Shown here: piece after piece, positions 45,443 through 54,381 of the stretch
Layout of the letters: each line of letters opens with the position of its first letter
How positions within the stretch are numbered: position 1 is the first letter of the stretch
Source: Poseidonibacter lekithochrous
GTDB taxonomy: Bacteria; Campylobacterota; Campylobacteria; Campylobacterales; Arcobacteraceae
Length of the DNA: 60,984 nt
Assembly (NCBI RefSeq): GCF_018861145.1
Contig: NZ_JAHKQT010000030.1
Coordinates: 1-60,984 of the forward strand
Direction: 5' to 3'
Notes under the pieces: generated by a model
Databases searched by the model: none
The model's input: the letters and a program-made list of their open reading frames with translations, nothing else
What the model was told of the DNA's origin: nothing
Position numbers and translations under genes: made by a program

Positions 45443-46639
45443 TTATAAGTTTTTTATTAATTTATAAGTATCTTGAGCTATTACAAACTCTTCATTAGTC
45501 GGAATTATATAGATTTTTGTTTTAGAATCTTTTTTACTTATTTCTCTATTCCCATTACTTAAACTATCATTTTTTGATTTATCTAATTCAATTCCCATAA
45601 ATTCTAATCCAGAACAAGCTTTTTCTCTAAGTAAAGGAGAATTTTCACCCATACCTGCTGTAAAGCATATTGCATCAGCTTGACTTAATAGTCCCGAATA
45701 TGAACAAATATATTTTTTTACTCTATTTGCCATCATATTTATAGTGACTTTTGCTCTTTCATCTCCATCATTTGCTGCGCTTATAATTTCTCTTAAATCA
45801 GAACTAATTCCTGAAACTCCTAAAATTCCTGATTTCTTATTTAGATAATCTATAATTTGATGAGTATCCATGCCTTTTCTATCCATTAGATATGGTATTA
45901 CTCCTGCATCTATGTCTCCAGATCTTGTACCCATCATTAACCCACCTAGTGGGGTTAATCCCATTGTTGTATTTATTGACTTTCCATCTTTAATTGCACA
46001 GATAGATGCTCCATTACCTAAGTGACAAACAATTATTTTAGAATTCTTTTTATTACCTAACAGTTTTATTGCTTCATTCGAAACATAACTATGACTAGTT
46101 CCATGGAATCCATATTTTCTTAAATGGTGTTCTGTATAATCTTCATGTGGAACTGGGAATAAAAAATGCATTTCAGGCATTGTTTGATGAAAAGCTGTAT
46201 CGAAAACTGCAATATTAGGAATATTTGGCATAATTTCCTGACAAAGTTTCATACCTAAAATATTTGCGGGATTATGTAATGGTGCAAGAGGAATAAGATC
46301 TTCAATTCTTTTTAGTACATTGTCATCAACTATAACTGACTTATGAAAATATTCTCCACCATGAGCGACTCTGTGTCCTATTGCTTTTATTTCTTTAATG
46401 TTATCTATAACTTTCGTTTCTTCATGGGTTAATGTATGTAAAATAAAATTGATTGCTTCTTTATGTGTCGGCATTGGAATCTCAAAAGTTATCTTTTTAT
46501 TTTTACCAATTTCATGTTTTAAAATTCCGTCTATACCAATTCTTTCAACAATACCACTTGCTTTAATTTCAGCTGTTTGTGCATGAATTAATTGATATTT
46601 TAAAGAAGACGAGCCTGCATTTAATACAAATATTAACAT
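45443..46639 (-). CDS. Acetate kinase, second copy
   Basis: 398 residues, clearly paralogous to the AckA at 42499. All catalytic motifs are kept: NAGSSSLKYQL, HRVAHGG, FDTAFHQTMP, YGFHGTSHSYV, CHLGNGAS, MGTRSGD and GMGENSP. It is not next to a pta copy. Instead it lies 28 nt downstream of an exonuclease and a CBS/DUF294 gene on the same strand and is probably co-transcribed with them. It may serve acetate uptake, while the pta-linked copy serves overflow, or it may prefer propionate. Both ideas are inference. AAAAGGA precedes the ATG. Confidence 0.93.
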   Translation of the reverse strand: MLIFVLNAGSSSLKYQLIHAQTAEIKASGIVERIGIDGILKHEIGKNKKITFEIPMPTHKEAINFILHTLTHEETKVIDNIKEIKAIGHRVAHGGEYFHKSVIVDDNVLKRIEDLIPLAPLHNPANILGMKLCQEIMPNIPNIAVFDTAFHQTMPEMHFLFPVPHEDYTEHHLRKYGFHGTSHSYVSNEAIKLLGNKKNSKIIVCHLGNGASICAIKDGKSINTTMGLTPLGGLMMGTRSGDIDAGVIPYLMDRKGMDTHQIIDYLNKKSGILGVSGISSDLREIISAANDGDERAKVTINMMANRVKKYICSYSGLLSQADAICFTAGMGENSPLLREKACSGLEFMGIELDKSKNDSLSNGNREISKKDSKTKIYIIPTNEEFVIAQDTYKLIKNL

Positions 46640-46667
46640 ATATAGTCCTTTTGAGTTTTAATTTAAT

Positions 46668-47288
46668 TTAATTTATTTTTATTTTTGGAAAGTTTTTAAG
46701 TTTAATGAATATTAAAGAAGTCATAATAGCATCGTTATAAGCATCATGTTTACCCATAAAAGGTATCTGAAGATCTTTCATAATTGTATTAAATCTCAAA
46801 TCAATATTTCCTTGAGGAATTTTTTCCATTTTATAATCATAATATATAGCTGACACTTCATGGGTTTTATTTGGAAGAGTAATTCCTAATTTTGATTTAA
46901 TATATTTATTAATCATAGATATATCAAATTCTAAGTAATATCCAACAAGTGTCCTATTTCCAATATATTCTAGAAACTCTTCAATTACGTCATCAATATC
47001 TTCAGCTTCTTCTAAATCACACTCTCTTATGTGATGTATTTTAATTGAGGCTACTTGTAATTTTGTTTTTGGTTTTACAAATTTCACAAATTTTTTACTA
47101 GAAATAACGGTGTTATTTTTAATAATTACAGCACCAATAGAAACTATATCATCAACTTTAGGGTCTAAACCTGTTGTTTCACAATCAAAACATACATACT
47201 CATCAGGATGTGGTTTATTAAAAAGATATGAATATTTTTCATCCTTTAATTTTTTTCTATTAAAATAGTTTGAAATACTTTTAAACAT
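46668..47288 (-). CDS. DnaQ-like DEDDh 3'-5' exonuclease, copy 1
   Basis: 206 residues. ExoI motif D35-C-E37-TTGLDP, ExoII VGYYLEFDISMINKY and ExoIII KHDAYNDAIMT give the DEDDh set of the polymerase III epsilon family, so it should be an active exonuclease. It has no polymerase-binding tail. Its start overlaps the end of the CBS/DUF294 gene by 8 nt. A basic N-terminus (FNRKKLKDEKY) is shared with its paralogue at 53749. In other bacteria such exonuclease genes also sit beside CBS/DUF294 and acetate transporter genes. Their role there is not settled. Confidence 0.9.
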   Translation of the reverse strand: MFKSISNYFNRKKLKDEKYSYLFNKPHPDEYVCFDCETTGLDPKVDDIVSIGAVIIKNNTVISSKKFVKFVKPKTKLQVASIKIHHIRECDLEEAEDIDDVIEEFLEYIGNRTLVGYYLEFDISMINKYIKSKLGITLPNKTHEVSAIYYDYKMEKIPQGNIDLRFNTIMKDLQIPFMGKHDAYNDAIMTSLIFIKLKNFPKIKIN

Positions 47289-49122
47289 AATTTAACTTAA
47301 AATGATAATCTAGTTTCTTTTTTAATTTAATTACAATTTTAAAGGAATCTTTTAATAATTCTTTTTCCATTGTATTTAAATTATCAGGATTTATATAATT
47401 ATCTATTTCTTCTTGACTATCAACTTTGATTAGATTAAATTTAAGTTTTAGGTTTGATAAAAAGTTAAATGCCATGATTAACTCTTGTGCACTTTCTTCA
47501 TCAAATACATTTTTTTCACTTAGTGCTTCAATTCTTTTTGCAGTATTTGTTTTAAATATATGCTTTTCTAAACATAAAGCTCTAATACTTTGAACAATTA
47601 TAAAAATTCCACCTTTTTTAATATCAAGTTCATTTTGGTGTATACTATTTTTTGAATCAACAATAAAGCCATCAAAAAATCCTAATGGAACATCAAAATT
47701 TGAAATAACTTTTGCAAAATTTGCATTAAAAGTTTGCGAGTTACCTCCTGCATTAAATAAATATTCTTTTAATTTCGATAATAATTCTTTATTTCCCGAT
47801 ACACATGCAGCATCAAAGAATATTGCTGTATTCATTAGATTATCTGGACTTGGTTCATTTATCCATGAGTAAATTAAATCTTTAAAATCAGATTTTTTTC
47901 TACACCAATAAGGATTTGATACCATTATATTACCTTTACATCTAGGAAAACCAAAATCAACTAAAGTTTCAGTAAATATATGTGTAAATTCTTGAATAGA
48001 TTTTTCATCTAAGGTACATGTATCATCTATAATTAAAGCATTGTCTTGGTCAGTTCTTAGTATTTGTTCCCCTCTACCTTCGCTTCCCATCACAACTAAA
48101 CATGAACTATTAACTAACTCTTTTGGTGCTAAAAGTTTATATAGTTTATTTAGAAGTTTTTTATTTAACTGATTTATTAATTTAGAAATAAATTCAATTT
48201 TTACCCCTTTTGCATTAAGGGATTTAATTATTTTGATAAATGAATGTGAAGCAACTTTAAGTTCTTCAACTGTTTCTGCATGAACTATTTCATTTGATAC
48301 TGCAAAAGTATTAGTTGCAAAAAATGAAGATAAAGAAATTTGATCAAGAATTCCTACAATTTCTTTCTTATCGTTTTTGACTACAACTCTTTTCATACCA
48401 AATTTAGCCATAATTAATTGTGCATTAAAGAGGAAATCATTCTCATTAACATGAATTATCCCTTTTGATGCAATCTTTATAATCTCAGTATCAAAATCCA
48501 TTCTATTTAGAATAACTTTTTCTCTAAAATCAGAATCCGTAACAATATAAATTTCTCCCTCATTATCTTTTAAAAGTAAAGTAGGGACTTTTTCTTTTTT
48601 TATTATTGTTGCAGCTTCAAAAATAGTTCTCTGCGAATCAATTATTACGGCTTTATGTATTTTTGCATCTTTTACTTTTGCAATCATAATATTTGCCATC
48701 TCTTTATTTTTTTCATTATGAATGTTTTTATTCAATTTTTGTGAGATAGTTTGGAAAAAATAGCTTTCTAATTCAACATTTTCATGTAATGTTTCAATAA
48801 ATATTTCTCTAGGAAGGGCATAACAAATTGTTTCTTGTACAGTTATAAAAGTATTTTTTGAATAGTTTTCAATTAATGAAACAGGATCAAAAATTTCTTT
48901 TTTCTGAAAAATAGATAATACTTCTTCCTCATTTCTTTCTTGAACTATACCTTTTAAAACAAAGTATAAATGAGTTGGTTGGATTTCACTTTTCTGTATT
49001 ATTTCATCTTTTTTAAAATATACAATATCAATACTTTGAGCGAAATTTTCTAGTTGAACTTTATTTAAATGTTCAAAAGGGTGAATTGATCTTAAAAATG
49101 TTTTTTGCTCTAAAATACTCAT
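47281..49122 (-). CDS. cNMP-binding/CBS/DUF294 nucleotidyltransferase-like protein, copy 1
   Basis: 613 residues. Order: a cyclic-nucleotide-binding-like domain (about 10-130), two CBS domains (about 150-275), a DUF294 nucleotidyltransferase-like domain with M345-GSEGRGEQ and D358-x-D360, and a DUF294 C-terminal domain (about 460-605). The GS...DxD motif is that of GlnD-type nucleotidyltransferases. CBS domains usually sense adenine nucleotides. I infer a cytoplasmic sensor-modifier tied to acetate transport. The target is unknown. AAGGAA is its ribosome site, preceded by an AT-rich inverted repeat (49137-49175). Confidence 0.88.
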   Translation of the reverse strand: MSILEQKTFLRSIHPFEHLNKVQLENFAQSIDIVYFKKDEIIQKSEIQPTHLYFVLKGIVQERNEEEVLSIFQKKEIFDPVSLIENYSKNTFITVQETICYALPREIFIETLHENVELESYFFQTISQKLNKNIHNEKNKEMANIMIAKVKDAKIHKAVIIDSQRTIFEAATIIKKEKVPTLLLKDNEGEIYIVTDSDFREKVILNRMDFDTEIIKIASKGIIHVNENDFLFNAQLIMAKFGMKRVVVKNDKKEIVGILDQISLSSFFATNTFAVSNEIVHAETVEELKVASHSFIKIIKSLNAKGVKIEFISKLINQLNKKLLNKLYKLLAPKELVNSSCLVVMGSEGRGEQILRTDQDNALIIDDTCTLDEKSIQEFTHIFTETLVDFGFPRCKGNIMVSNPYWCRKKSDFKDLIYSWINEPSPDNLMNTAIFFDAACVSGNKELLSKLKEYLFNAGGNSQTFNANFAKVISNFDVPLGFFDGFIVDSKNSIHQNELDIKKGGIFIIVQSIRALCLEKHIFKTNTAKRIEALSEKNVFDEESAQELIMAFNFLSNLKLKFNLIKVDSQEEIDNYINPDNLNTMEKELLKDSFKIVIKLKKKLDYHFKLNYV

Positions 49123-49136
49123 ATCTTTTCCTTAAT

Positions 49137-49175
49137 TATTATTAAAAATATTTTATTTAAATACTTTTAATAATA
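49137..49175 (-). repeat. Inverted repeat ahead of CBS/DUF294 copy 1
   Basis: TATTATTAAAA (49137-49147) and TTTTAATAATA (49165-49175) form an 11-bp perfect stem around a 17-nt loop that can itself fold. It ends 4 nt from the ribosome site AAGGAA (49127-49132). A stronger palindrome is in the same position before copy 2. Confidence 0.55.
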
Positions 49176-49192
49176 CTCAATTTAAGTTAAAT

Positions 49193-49229
49193 AAAAAAGA
49201 TCAAAGAGAATAACTCTTTAATCTTTTTT
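49193..49229 (-). terminator. Terminator after symporter copy 1
   Basis: AAAAAAGAT-c-AAAGAG (49193-49208), loop AATAA, CTCTTT-a-ATCTTTTTT (49214-49229), one mismatch. Both directions end in a T-run. It lies 5 nt past the symporter stop codon. Confidence 0.8.
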
Positions 49230-49234
49230 TAGTA

Positions 49235-50884
49235 CTAGTGATCAACCGCACCTGCTGACCCAATACCTGTATTTGCTCTAATATTTTGAGCTCTAAACAT
49301 TTCTTTTTCATCTTTTCCTCTTTGAGAATTATCAGTTTTAGAAAAAATCCAGATTGCTATAAATGCAGTTGTAACAGAGAATAATGCAGGATATTTATAT
49401 GGGAATAATGCTTCTGCATTTCCTAAAATATCTACCCAAACAATTGGTCCAATAACTACTAGCGTAACTGCTGTAATTAATCCAATAAATCCACCAATAA
49501 ATGCACCTCTTGTTGTTAATCCTCTCCAATAAATTGAAAGGAATAAAATTGGGAAGTTTGCTGATGCTGCAATAGCAAATGCAAGACCTACCATATAAGC
49601 AATATTTTGTTGTTCAAATGCAATACCAAATATAACACCTAGAATACCTACAACAATTACTGTGATTTTTGAAAGTTTAACAACTTGTTCATCAGTAGCA
49701 TTTGGGTTAATTACATTAGAATAAAGATCGTGTGAAATTGCACTTGCTCCTGATAATGTAAGTCCCGATACAACTGCTAAAATTGTAGCAAAAGCAACAG
49801 CTGAAATAAATCCTAAGAATGGATTCCCACCTAACATATGAGATAAGTGAATTGAAGCCATATTGTTTCCACCAAACAATTTACCATCTACAAAATATTG
49901 TGCACCATCTGCTGAGTTTAAGAAAGCAATTGCACCAAACCCAACAATAGTAATAATTACCCAAAAATAACCAACAAAACCAGTCGCATAAACAACAGAT
50001 TTTCTAGCTTCTTTAGCATTACCAACTGTAAAGAATCTCATAAGTACATGAGGTAAACCAGCTGTTCCTAACATTAAAGCCATACCTAAAGAAATAGCAG
50101 AAATAGGATCTGAAATGAATCCACCAGGAGCAAGTATAGCTTCACCATCACTATGATTTTCAGTTGCAGCAACTGCTAAAGATTCAAAGTTAAAATCATA
50201 AGTATATAGAATCATAATTGCCATAAAAGAAACACCTGATAATAATAAACAAGCTTTAATTATTTGTACCCAAGTAGTTGCAAGCATACCACCAAAAGTA
50301 ACATAAATAATCATCATTACACCAACAAGAACTACCGCATACTCATATTCCATACCAAATAGTACTTGAATAAGTTTACCAGCTCCTACCATTTGAGCAA
50401 TAAGATATAAAATTACAACAGATAAAGTACCAAATGCAGCTAATGTTCTAATTTCTTTCTGTGCTAATCTATATGCAGCAATATCAGCAAAAGTAAATTT
50501 ACCTAAGTTTCTTAATTTTTCAGCCATAAAGAAAAGAATAATTGGCCAACCTACTAAGAATGATACAGCATAGATAACTCCATCATAACCTTTTAAATAA
50601 ATAAGTCCTGATACTCCAAGAAATGCAGCAGCTGACATATAATCACCAGCAATTGCTAAACCATTTTGGAAACCAGTAATTCCACCACCTGCTGTATAAA
50701 AGTCACTTGCTGATTTTGTTTTCTTTGCAGCCCAATACGTAATACCTAAAGTACCAAGAATAAAAACAAGGAACATAACGATTGCAGTAACATTAAGTTC
50801 TCTTTTTACAGCTTCAAATTCTGCCTCACCTGCTGCAAAAACAGATAATGCAAATATAGTTATTAGCGCTAATATTTTAAACAT
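49235..50884 (-). CDS. Sodium:solute symporter, ActP-like, copy 1
   Basis: 549 residues. Cleavable or anchor helix (1-18), then about 13 membrane segments. ActP-group motifs: [67 protein letters not shown] and [16 protein letters not shown]. Acetate or another short carboxylate is the likely substrate, taken up with sodium. It starts in the stop codon of its DUF485 partner (TAATG). Copy 2 at 51554 is very similar throughout, pointing to a recent duplication. Confidence 0.92.
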   Translation of the reverse strand: MFKILALITIFALSVFAAGEAEFEAVKRELNVTAIVMFLVFILGTLGITYWAAKKTKSASDFYTAGGGITGFQNGLAIAGDYMSAAAFLGVSGLIYLKGYDGVIYAVSFLVGWPIILFFMAEKLRNLGKFTFADIAAYRLAQKEIRTLAAFGTLSVVILYLIAQMVGAGKLIQVLFGMEYEYAVVLVGVMMIIYVTFGGMLATTWVQIIKACLLLSGVSFMAIMILYTYDFNFESLAVAATENHSDGEAILAPGGFISDPISAISLGMALMLGTAGLPHVLMRFFTVGNAKEARKSVVYATGFVGYFWVIITIVGFGAIAFLNSADGAQYFVDGKLFGGNNMASIHLSHMLGGNPFLGFISAVAFATILAVVSGLTLSGASAISHDLYSNVINPNATDEQVVKLSKITVIVVGILGVIFGIAFEQQNIAYMVGLAFAIAASANFPILFLSIYWRGLTTRGAFIGGFIGLITAVTLVVIGPIVWVDILGNAEALFPYKYPALFSVTTAFIAIWIFSKTDNSQRGKDEKEMFRAQNIRANTGIGSAGAVDH

Positions 50885-51198
50885 TAAATTAAATCCTTTA
50901 CATCATTTTTTATATCATTAGTTAAATCTTCAAATTCACCATTTGCTTTTCTTACATAAATAAGAGTTGTAATAAAACTAATCACTAAAATTGCTAATGC
51001 AATAGGAAAGGCTATTGTTGTAAGTCCATCACCAATTTTTGTTGCTAAAATTTCTTTGTTAAATGCAATTGTTAAAATATATGCATAAAACATAACTAGT
51101 ACAAAAATACCTAATTTAATACCTAAACTATTTCTTTTAGAAACTAGTTCATGATATTTTGGGTTATTTTCGATTCTCTCTACTAATTCGTCATTCAT
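50884..51198 (-). CDS. DUF485 membrane protein, copy 1
   Basis: 104 residues with two membrane helices (about 27-50 and 62-85). The cytoplasmic start [22 protein letters not shown] is the DUF485 signature. In many bacteria (YjcH of E. coli) this small protein is encoded just before the ActP acetate symporter, as here, and is a likely subunit or stabiliser of it. One-base overlap couples translation to the symporter. Confidence 0.92.
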   Translation of the reverse strand: MNDELVERIENNPKYHELVSKRNSLGIKLGIFVLVMFYAYILTIAFNKEILATKIGDGLTTIAFPIALAILVISFITTLIYVRKANGEFEDLTNDIKNDVKDLI

Positions 51199-51281
51199 TC
51201 TGCTTCCTTTTTTAATATAAATATATTTAGATATTTATATTTATTTTTTATACTTATCTGACTAAATGCTAATAATATTAA

Positions 51282-51297
51282 TAGCAATAAAATAGCA
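51282..51297 (-). promoter_or_regulatory. TAGCA-N6-TAGCA repeat upstream of DUF485 copy 1
   Basis: TAGCA at 51282-51286 and 51293-51297, same 11-bp step as at 44772 and 58519. An inverted copy TGCTA (51267-51271) follows on the gene side. Unlike the other two sites there is no TATAAT-like box exactly 11 nt downstream. TATTAT lies 4 nt away instead. Confidence 0.5.
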
Positions 51298-51518
51298 AAT
51301 AAGATAATAGTTATTAAATGTAACATAGAAACTATTATGTAAGGTTAAAAAAATTAGAAAAAAAGTGTATAAATTGTGTAATATAAGTAGAAATGTAACA
51401 AAAAATATTTTTATAAATTATTAAATTTAGTATTAAATTTTAAGATTAAATTTATATAATTATAATATGTAAAAAAGTTATATATTATGTTACAAAAAGT
51501 GATATATAAATTATATAT

Positions 51519-51549
51519 GTTACAAAAGAGAAAAACTCTCTTTTGTAAT
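51519..51549 (-). terminator. Hairpin after symporter copy 2
   Basis: TTACAAAAGAG (51520-51530) pairs with CTCTTTTGTAA (51538-51548), plus an inner A-T pair, giving a 12-bp stem. The minus-strand tail is not T-rich. One arm contains a TGTTACA motif. Confidence 0.6.
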
Positions 51550-51553
51550 TGTT

Positions 51554-53206
51554 TTAGTGATCAACTGCACCGTCAGCACCGAAACCAGTTTCCGCTCTAA
51601 CTTTTTGTGCTTCAAAGGCATGAATTTCATCTTTTGCTCTTTGAGATTTATCAGTAATTGAGAAGAACCAAATACTAATAAATGCAACTGCAACAGAGAA
51701 CAGTGCAGGATGTTTGTACGGGAAGATAGCTTCTTCGTTTCCTAATACAGAAACCCAAACAACAGGACCTAATATTACAAGAATAACAGCAGTGATAAGA
51801 CCCATAAGTCCACCAATAAATGCACCTCTTGTAGTTAATTTTGACCAATAAATTGATAAGAAAAGAATTGGGAAATTTGCAGAGGCTGCAATGGCAAATG
51901 CAAGTCCAACCATAAATGCAATATTTTGATGTTCAAAAGCAATACCTAAAGCAACTCCTACAACACCAATAACTATTACTGCTCTTTTAGAAACTTTCAT
52001 TTCCATCTCTTCGTTAGCTTTACCTTTCATAATTACATTTGCGTAAATATCATGAGAGATTGCAGATGCACCTGCAAGTGTAAGTCCTGAAACAACTGCT
52101 AAAATAGTAGCAAAAGCAACAGCTGAAATAAATCCTAAGAAAATATCTCCGCCAACTACATGTGATAAGTGAATAGCTGCCATATTATTTCCACCGAATA
52201 ACTTTCCATCAACAAAGTATTGAGCTCCTGCATCAGAGTTTAGGAAAACTATAGCACCAAGACCAATAACAGCAATAACTAAATAGAAGTAACCAATAAA
52301 ACCAGTTGCATAAACAACAGATTTTCTAGCTTCCTTAGCATTACCAACTGTAAAGAATCTCATAAGAACATGAGGTAAACCTGCAGTTCCTAACATTAAC
52401 GCAAGACCTAAAGATATAGCAGAAATTGGATCAGATATAAATCCTCCAGGTGCCATAATATCTTGACCTAATGTATGTGTTTCAACAGCTTTAGTTGCTA
52501 ATAATGTGAAGTCAAAATTAAATTGTTGTAAAATCATAAATGCCATAAATGTAACACCTGAAAGTAATAAGATAGCTTTAATAATTTGTACCCATGTAGT
52601 TGCAAGCATACCACCAAAAGTTACGTAAATTATCATCATAACACCAACAAGCATAACTGCATATTCATATTCTAAACCAAATAATACCTGAATAAGTTTT
52701 CCAGAACCAACCATTTGAGCAATTAAGTATAAAGTTACAACTGATAAAGAACCAAATGCAGCTAAAACTCTAATCTCTTTTTGACCAAGTCTAAATGCAG
52801 CAATATCAGCAAAAGTAAATTTTCCTAAGTTTCTTAGTTTTTCTGCCATTAAAAATAAAATTACAGGCCAACCAACTAAAAATCCAACTGCATAAACTAA
52901 ACCATCATAACCTTTTAGATAAACTAAACCTGAAAGTCCTAAGAAAGATGCAGCTGACATATAATCACCAGCAATAGCCATACCATTTTGGAAACCAGTT
53001 ATTCCACCACCAGCTGTATAAAAATCACTAGCAGATTTTGTTTTACTAGCTGCCCAGTATGTAACTCCAAGTGTTGCTCCAATAAAAATAAAGAACATTA
53101 CAATTGCAGGAATATTAATATCTCTTTTAGTAGCTTCAAATGTAGCATCACCAGCAGCAAATGCAGCAATTGCAAAAATTGAAATAAGTGTTAAAATTCT
53201 AAACAT
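51554..53206 (-). CDS. Sodium:solute symporter, ActP-like, copy 2
   Basis: 550 residues. Same fold, length and motifs as copy 1, with near-identical stretches such as [40 protein letters not shown] and [12 protein letters not shown]. Differences cluster in the loop after TM6 and in the C-terminal tail ([10 protein letters not shown] against [10 protein letters not shown]). It starts in the stop codon of its own DUF485 partner. Substrate probably acetate or another short carboxylate. The two copies may differ in affinity or regulation. Confidence 0.92.
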   Translation of the reverse strand: MFRILTLISIFAIAAFAAGDATFEATKRDINIPAIVMFFIFIGATLGVTYWAASKTKSASDFYTAGGGITGFQNGMAIAGDYMSAASFLGLSGLVYLKGYDGLVYAVGFLVGWPVILFLMAEKLRNLGKFTFADIAAFRLGQKEIRVLAAFGSLSVVTLYLIAQMVGSGKLIQVLFGLEYEYAVMLVGVMMIIYVTFGGMLATTWVQIIKAILLLSGVTFMAFMILQQFNFDFTLLATKAVETHTLGQDIMAPGGFISDPISAISLGLALMLGTAGLPHVLMRFFTVGNAKEARKSVVYATGFIGYFYLVIAVIGLGAIVFLNSDAGAQYFVDGKLFGGNNMAAIHLSHVVGGDIFLGFISAVAFATILAVVSGLTLAGASAISHDIYANVIMKGKANEEMEMKVSKRAVIVIGVVGVALGIAFEHQNIAFMVGLAFAIAASANFPILFLSIYWSKLTTRGAFIGGLMGLITAVILVILGPVVWVSVLGNEEAIFPYKHPALFSVAVAFISIWFFSITDKSQRAKDEIHAFEAQKVRAETGFGADGAVDH

Positions 53207-53520
53207 TATAATGCATCCTTTATATCTTCTCTAACTTGGTTTGTTAAATCTTCAAATTCGCCATTTGCACGTCTAACATAAATTAGTGTTGTAATAAAAC
53301 TTATTACAATAATTGCAGCTGCAATTGGGAATGCAATAGTCATAACTCCATCACCAGTTTTTGTAGCTAATAAAGTTGGTTCAAATGCAATTGTTAAAAT
53401 AAAAGCATAAAACATAACTAATACAAAAATTGCCAGCTTAAGAGAAAAGCCAGATCTTTTTTTAATCAGTTCTTGATATTTTGGGTTGTCTTTGATTCGT
53501 TGTACTAACTCATCATTCAT
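53206..53520 (-). CDS. DUF485 membrane protein, copy 2
   Basis: 104 residues from the start I prefer, the same length as copy 1. Two membrane helices, N-terminus [28 protein letters not shown] lies 7 nt before this ATG. An in-frame ATG at 53547 would add nine residues but has no ribosome site. Translationally coupled to symporter copy 2 (TAATG). Its upstream region lacks the TAGCA repeat, so it is probably controlled differently from copy 1. Confidence 0.92.
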   Translation of the reverse strand: MNDELVQRIKDNPKYQELIKKRSGFSLKLAIFVLVMFYAFILTIAFEPTLLATKTGDGVMTIAFPIAAAIIVISFITTLIYVRRANGEFEDLTNQVREDIKDAL

Positions 53521-53701
53521 ATTTGGATCCTTTACTTTTTTATTCAAGTTTTAAATACTTGCTTATTAAATTAAAAAACATAGTATTGAATAAAATAAAG
53601 TCTAATAATACAAAGAGTAATTTAGTTCATACTTTTATTTTGTGAATTTAAGAAACATTTAAATTAATAAGAGTGAATATGTAACTTTTAGAAGCTATAT
53701 A

Positions 53702-53731
53702 AGAGAGAATAAATGGCTTATTTATTCCTCT
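53702..53731. terminator. Hairpin after exonuclease copy 2
   Basis: GAATAAAT (53707-53714), loop GGCTT, ATTTATTC (53720-53727). With one bulged base AGAG/CTCT adds four pairs. It lies 17 nt past the exonuclease stop and could end that transcript, but the minus-strand tail is not T-rich. Confidence 0.5.
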
Positions 53732-53748
53732 ATCTTATATATATTTTT

Positions 53749-54381
53749 TTAACTAGTGTAAAAAGTGGTTTTTGCAGGTGTAACATCTTTAAGTTTTAAA
53801 AACATCATAGACGTCATTATTGCATCATTTAATGCATCATGTTTCCCAAGAGTTGGAATATTTAATTCTTTTAATATAGTATCAAATTTCAAATCAATAA
53901 ATTCATATTCACTTGTTTTCTTTTTTGATTTGAAATACATTGATGATACTTCAATACTTTCATTTGGTAATTTTACTCCAATATATTGTTTTGTATATTT
54001 TGAAATCATCGCAATGTCAAATTTAATATAATAACCCACAATTGGTCTTGAACCTATAAAGTCTAGTATTTTTAGAATAGCTTCTTCTGGACTAACTGCA
54101 TTTTCTAAATCTATAGGTCTTATTCTATGAATTTTTATAGATTCGGCACTTATATTTTTAGAGGGTTTTACAAAGATATTAAAAGTTTTTCTCATGATTA
54201 CTTTATTCTCTTTTATATGAACTGCTCCAATTGAAAGTATTTCATCTTTTTTTGGATTTAATCCTGTTGTTTCACAGTCTAAGCATACATATTCATTAGG
54301 AATAGGATCATCAAATAAAAAATCATATTTTTTATCTTTTAATTTTTTTCTATTCCAGTTTTTAAAAAATTTTGCAAACAT
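53749..54381 (-). CDS. DnaQ-like DEDDh 3'-5' exonuclease, copy 2
   Basis: 210 residues. Paralogue of the gene at 46668 with the catalytic set intact: D35-C-E37-TTGLNP, VGYYIKFDIAMISKY and KHDALNDAIMT. The basic N-terminus (NWNRKKLKDKKY) is also conserved. Its start overlaps the CBS/DUF294 stop by one base. The pair has been duplicated as a unit, so selection has kept the two activities together. Confidence 0.9.
   Translation of the reverse strand: MFAKFFKNWNRKKLKDKKYDFLFDDPIPNEYVCLDCETTGLNPKKDEILSIGAVHIKENKVIMRKTFNIFVKPSKNISAESIKIHRIRPIDLENAVSPEEAILKILDFIGSRPIVGYYIKFDIAMISKYTKQYIGVKLPNESIEVSSMYFKSKKKTSEYEFIDLKFDTILKELNIPTLGKHDALNDAIMTSMMFLKLKDVTPAKTTFYTS

Larger units (their letters stand above)
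51199..51553. other. Intergenic control region upstream of DUF485 copy 1
   Basis: 355 very AT-rich bases without a gene. It holds the TAGCA direct repeat (51282-51297) with an inverted TGCTA at 51267-51271, and four copies of the 7-mer TGTAACA/TGTTACA: 51319-51325, 51394-51400, 51488-51494 and 51518-51524. The end nearest symporter copy 2 holds its putative terminator (51519-51549). Confidence 0.6.

Noticed and set aside
53521-53547. Nine-residue extension of DUF485 copy 2
   Set aside because: The ribosome site AAAGGA is inside the extension and points to ATG 53520. The paralogue has the shorter length.
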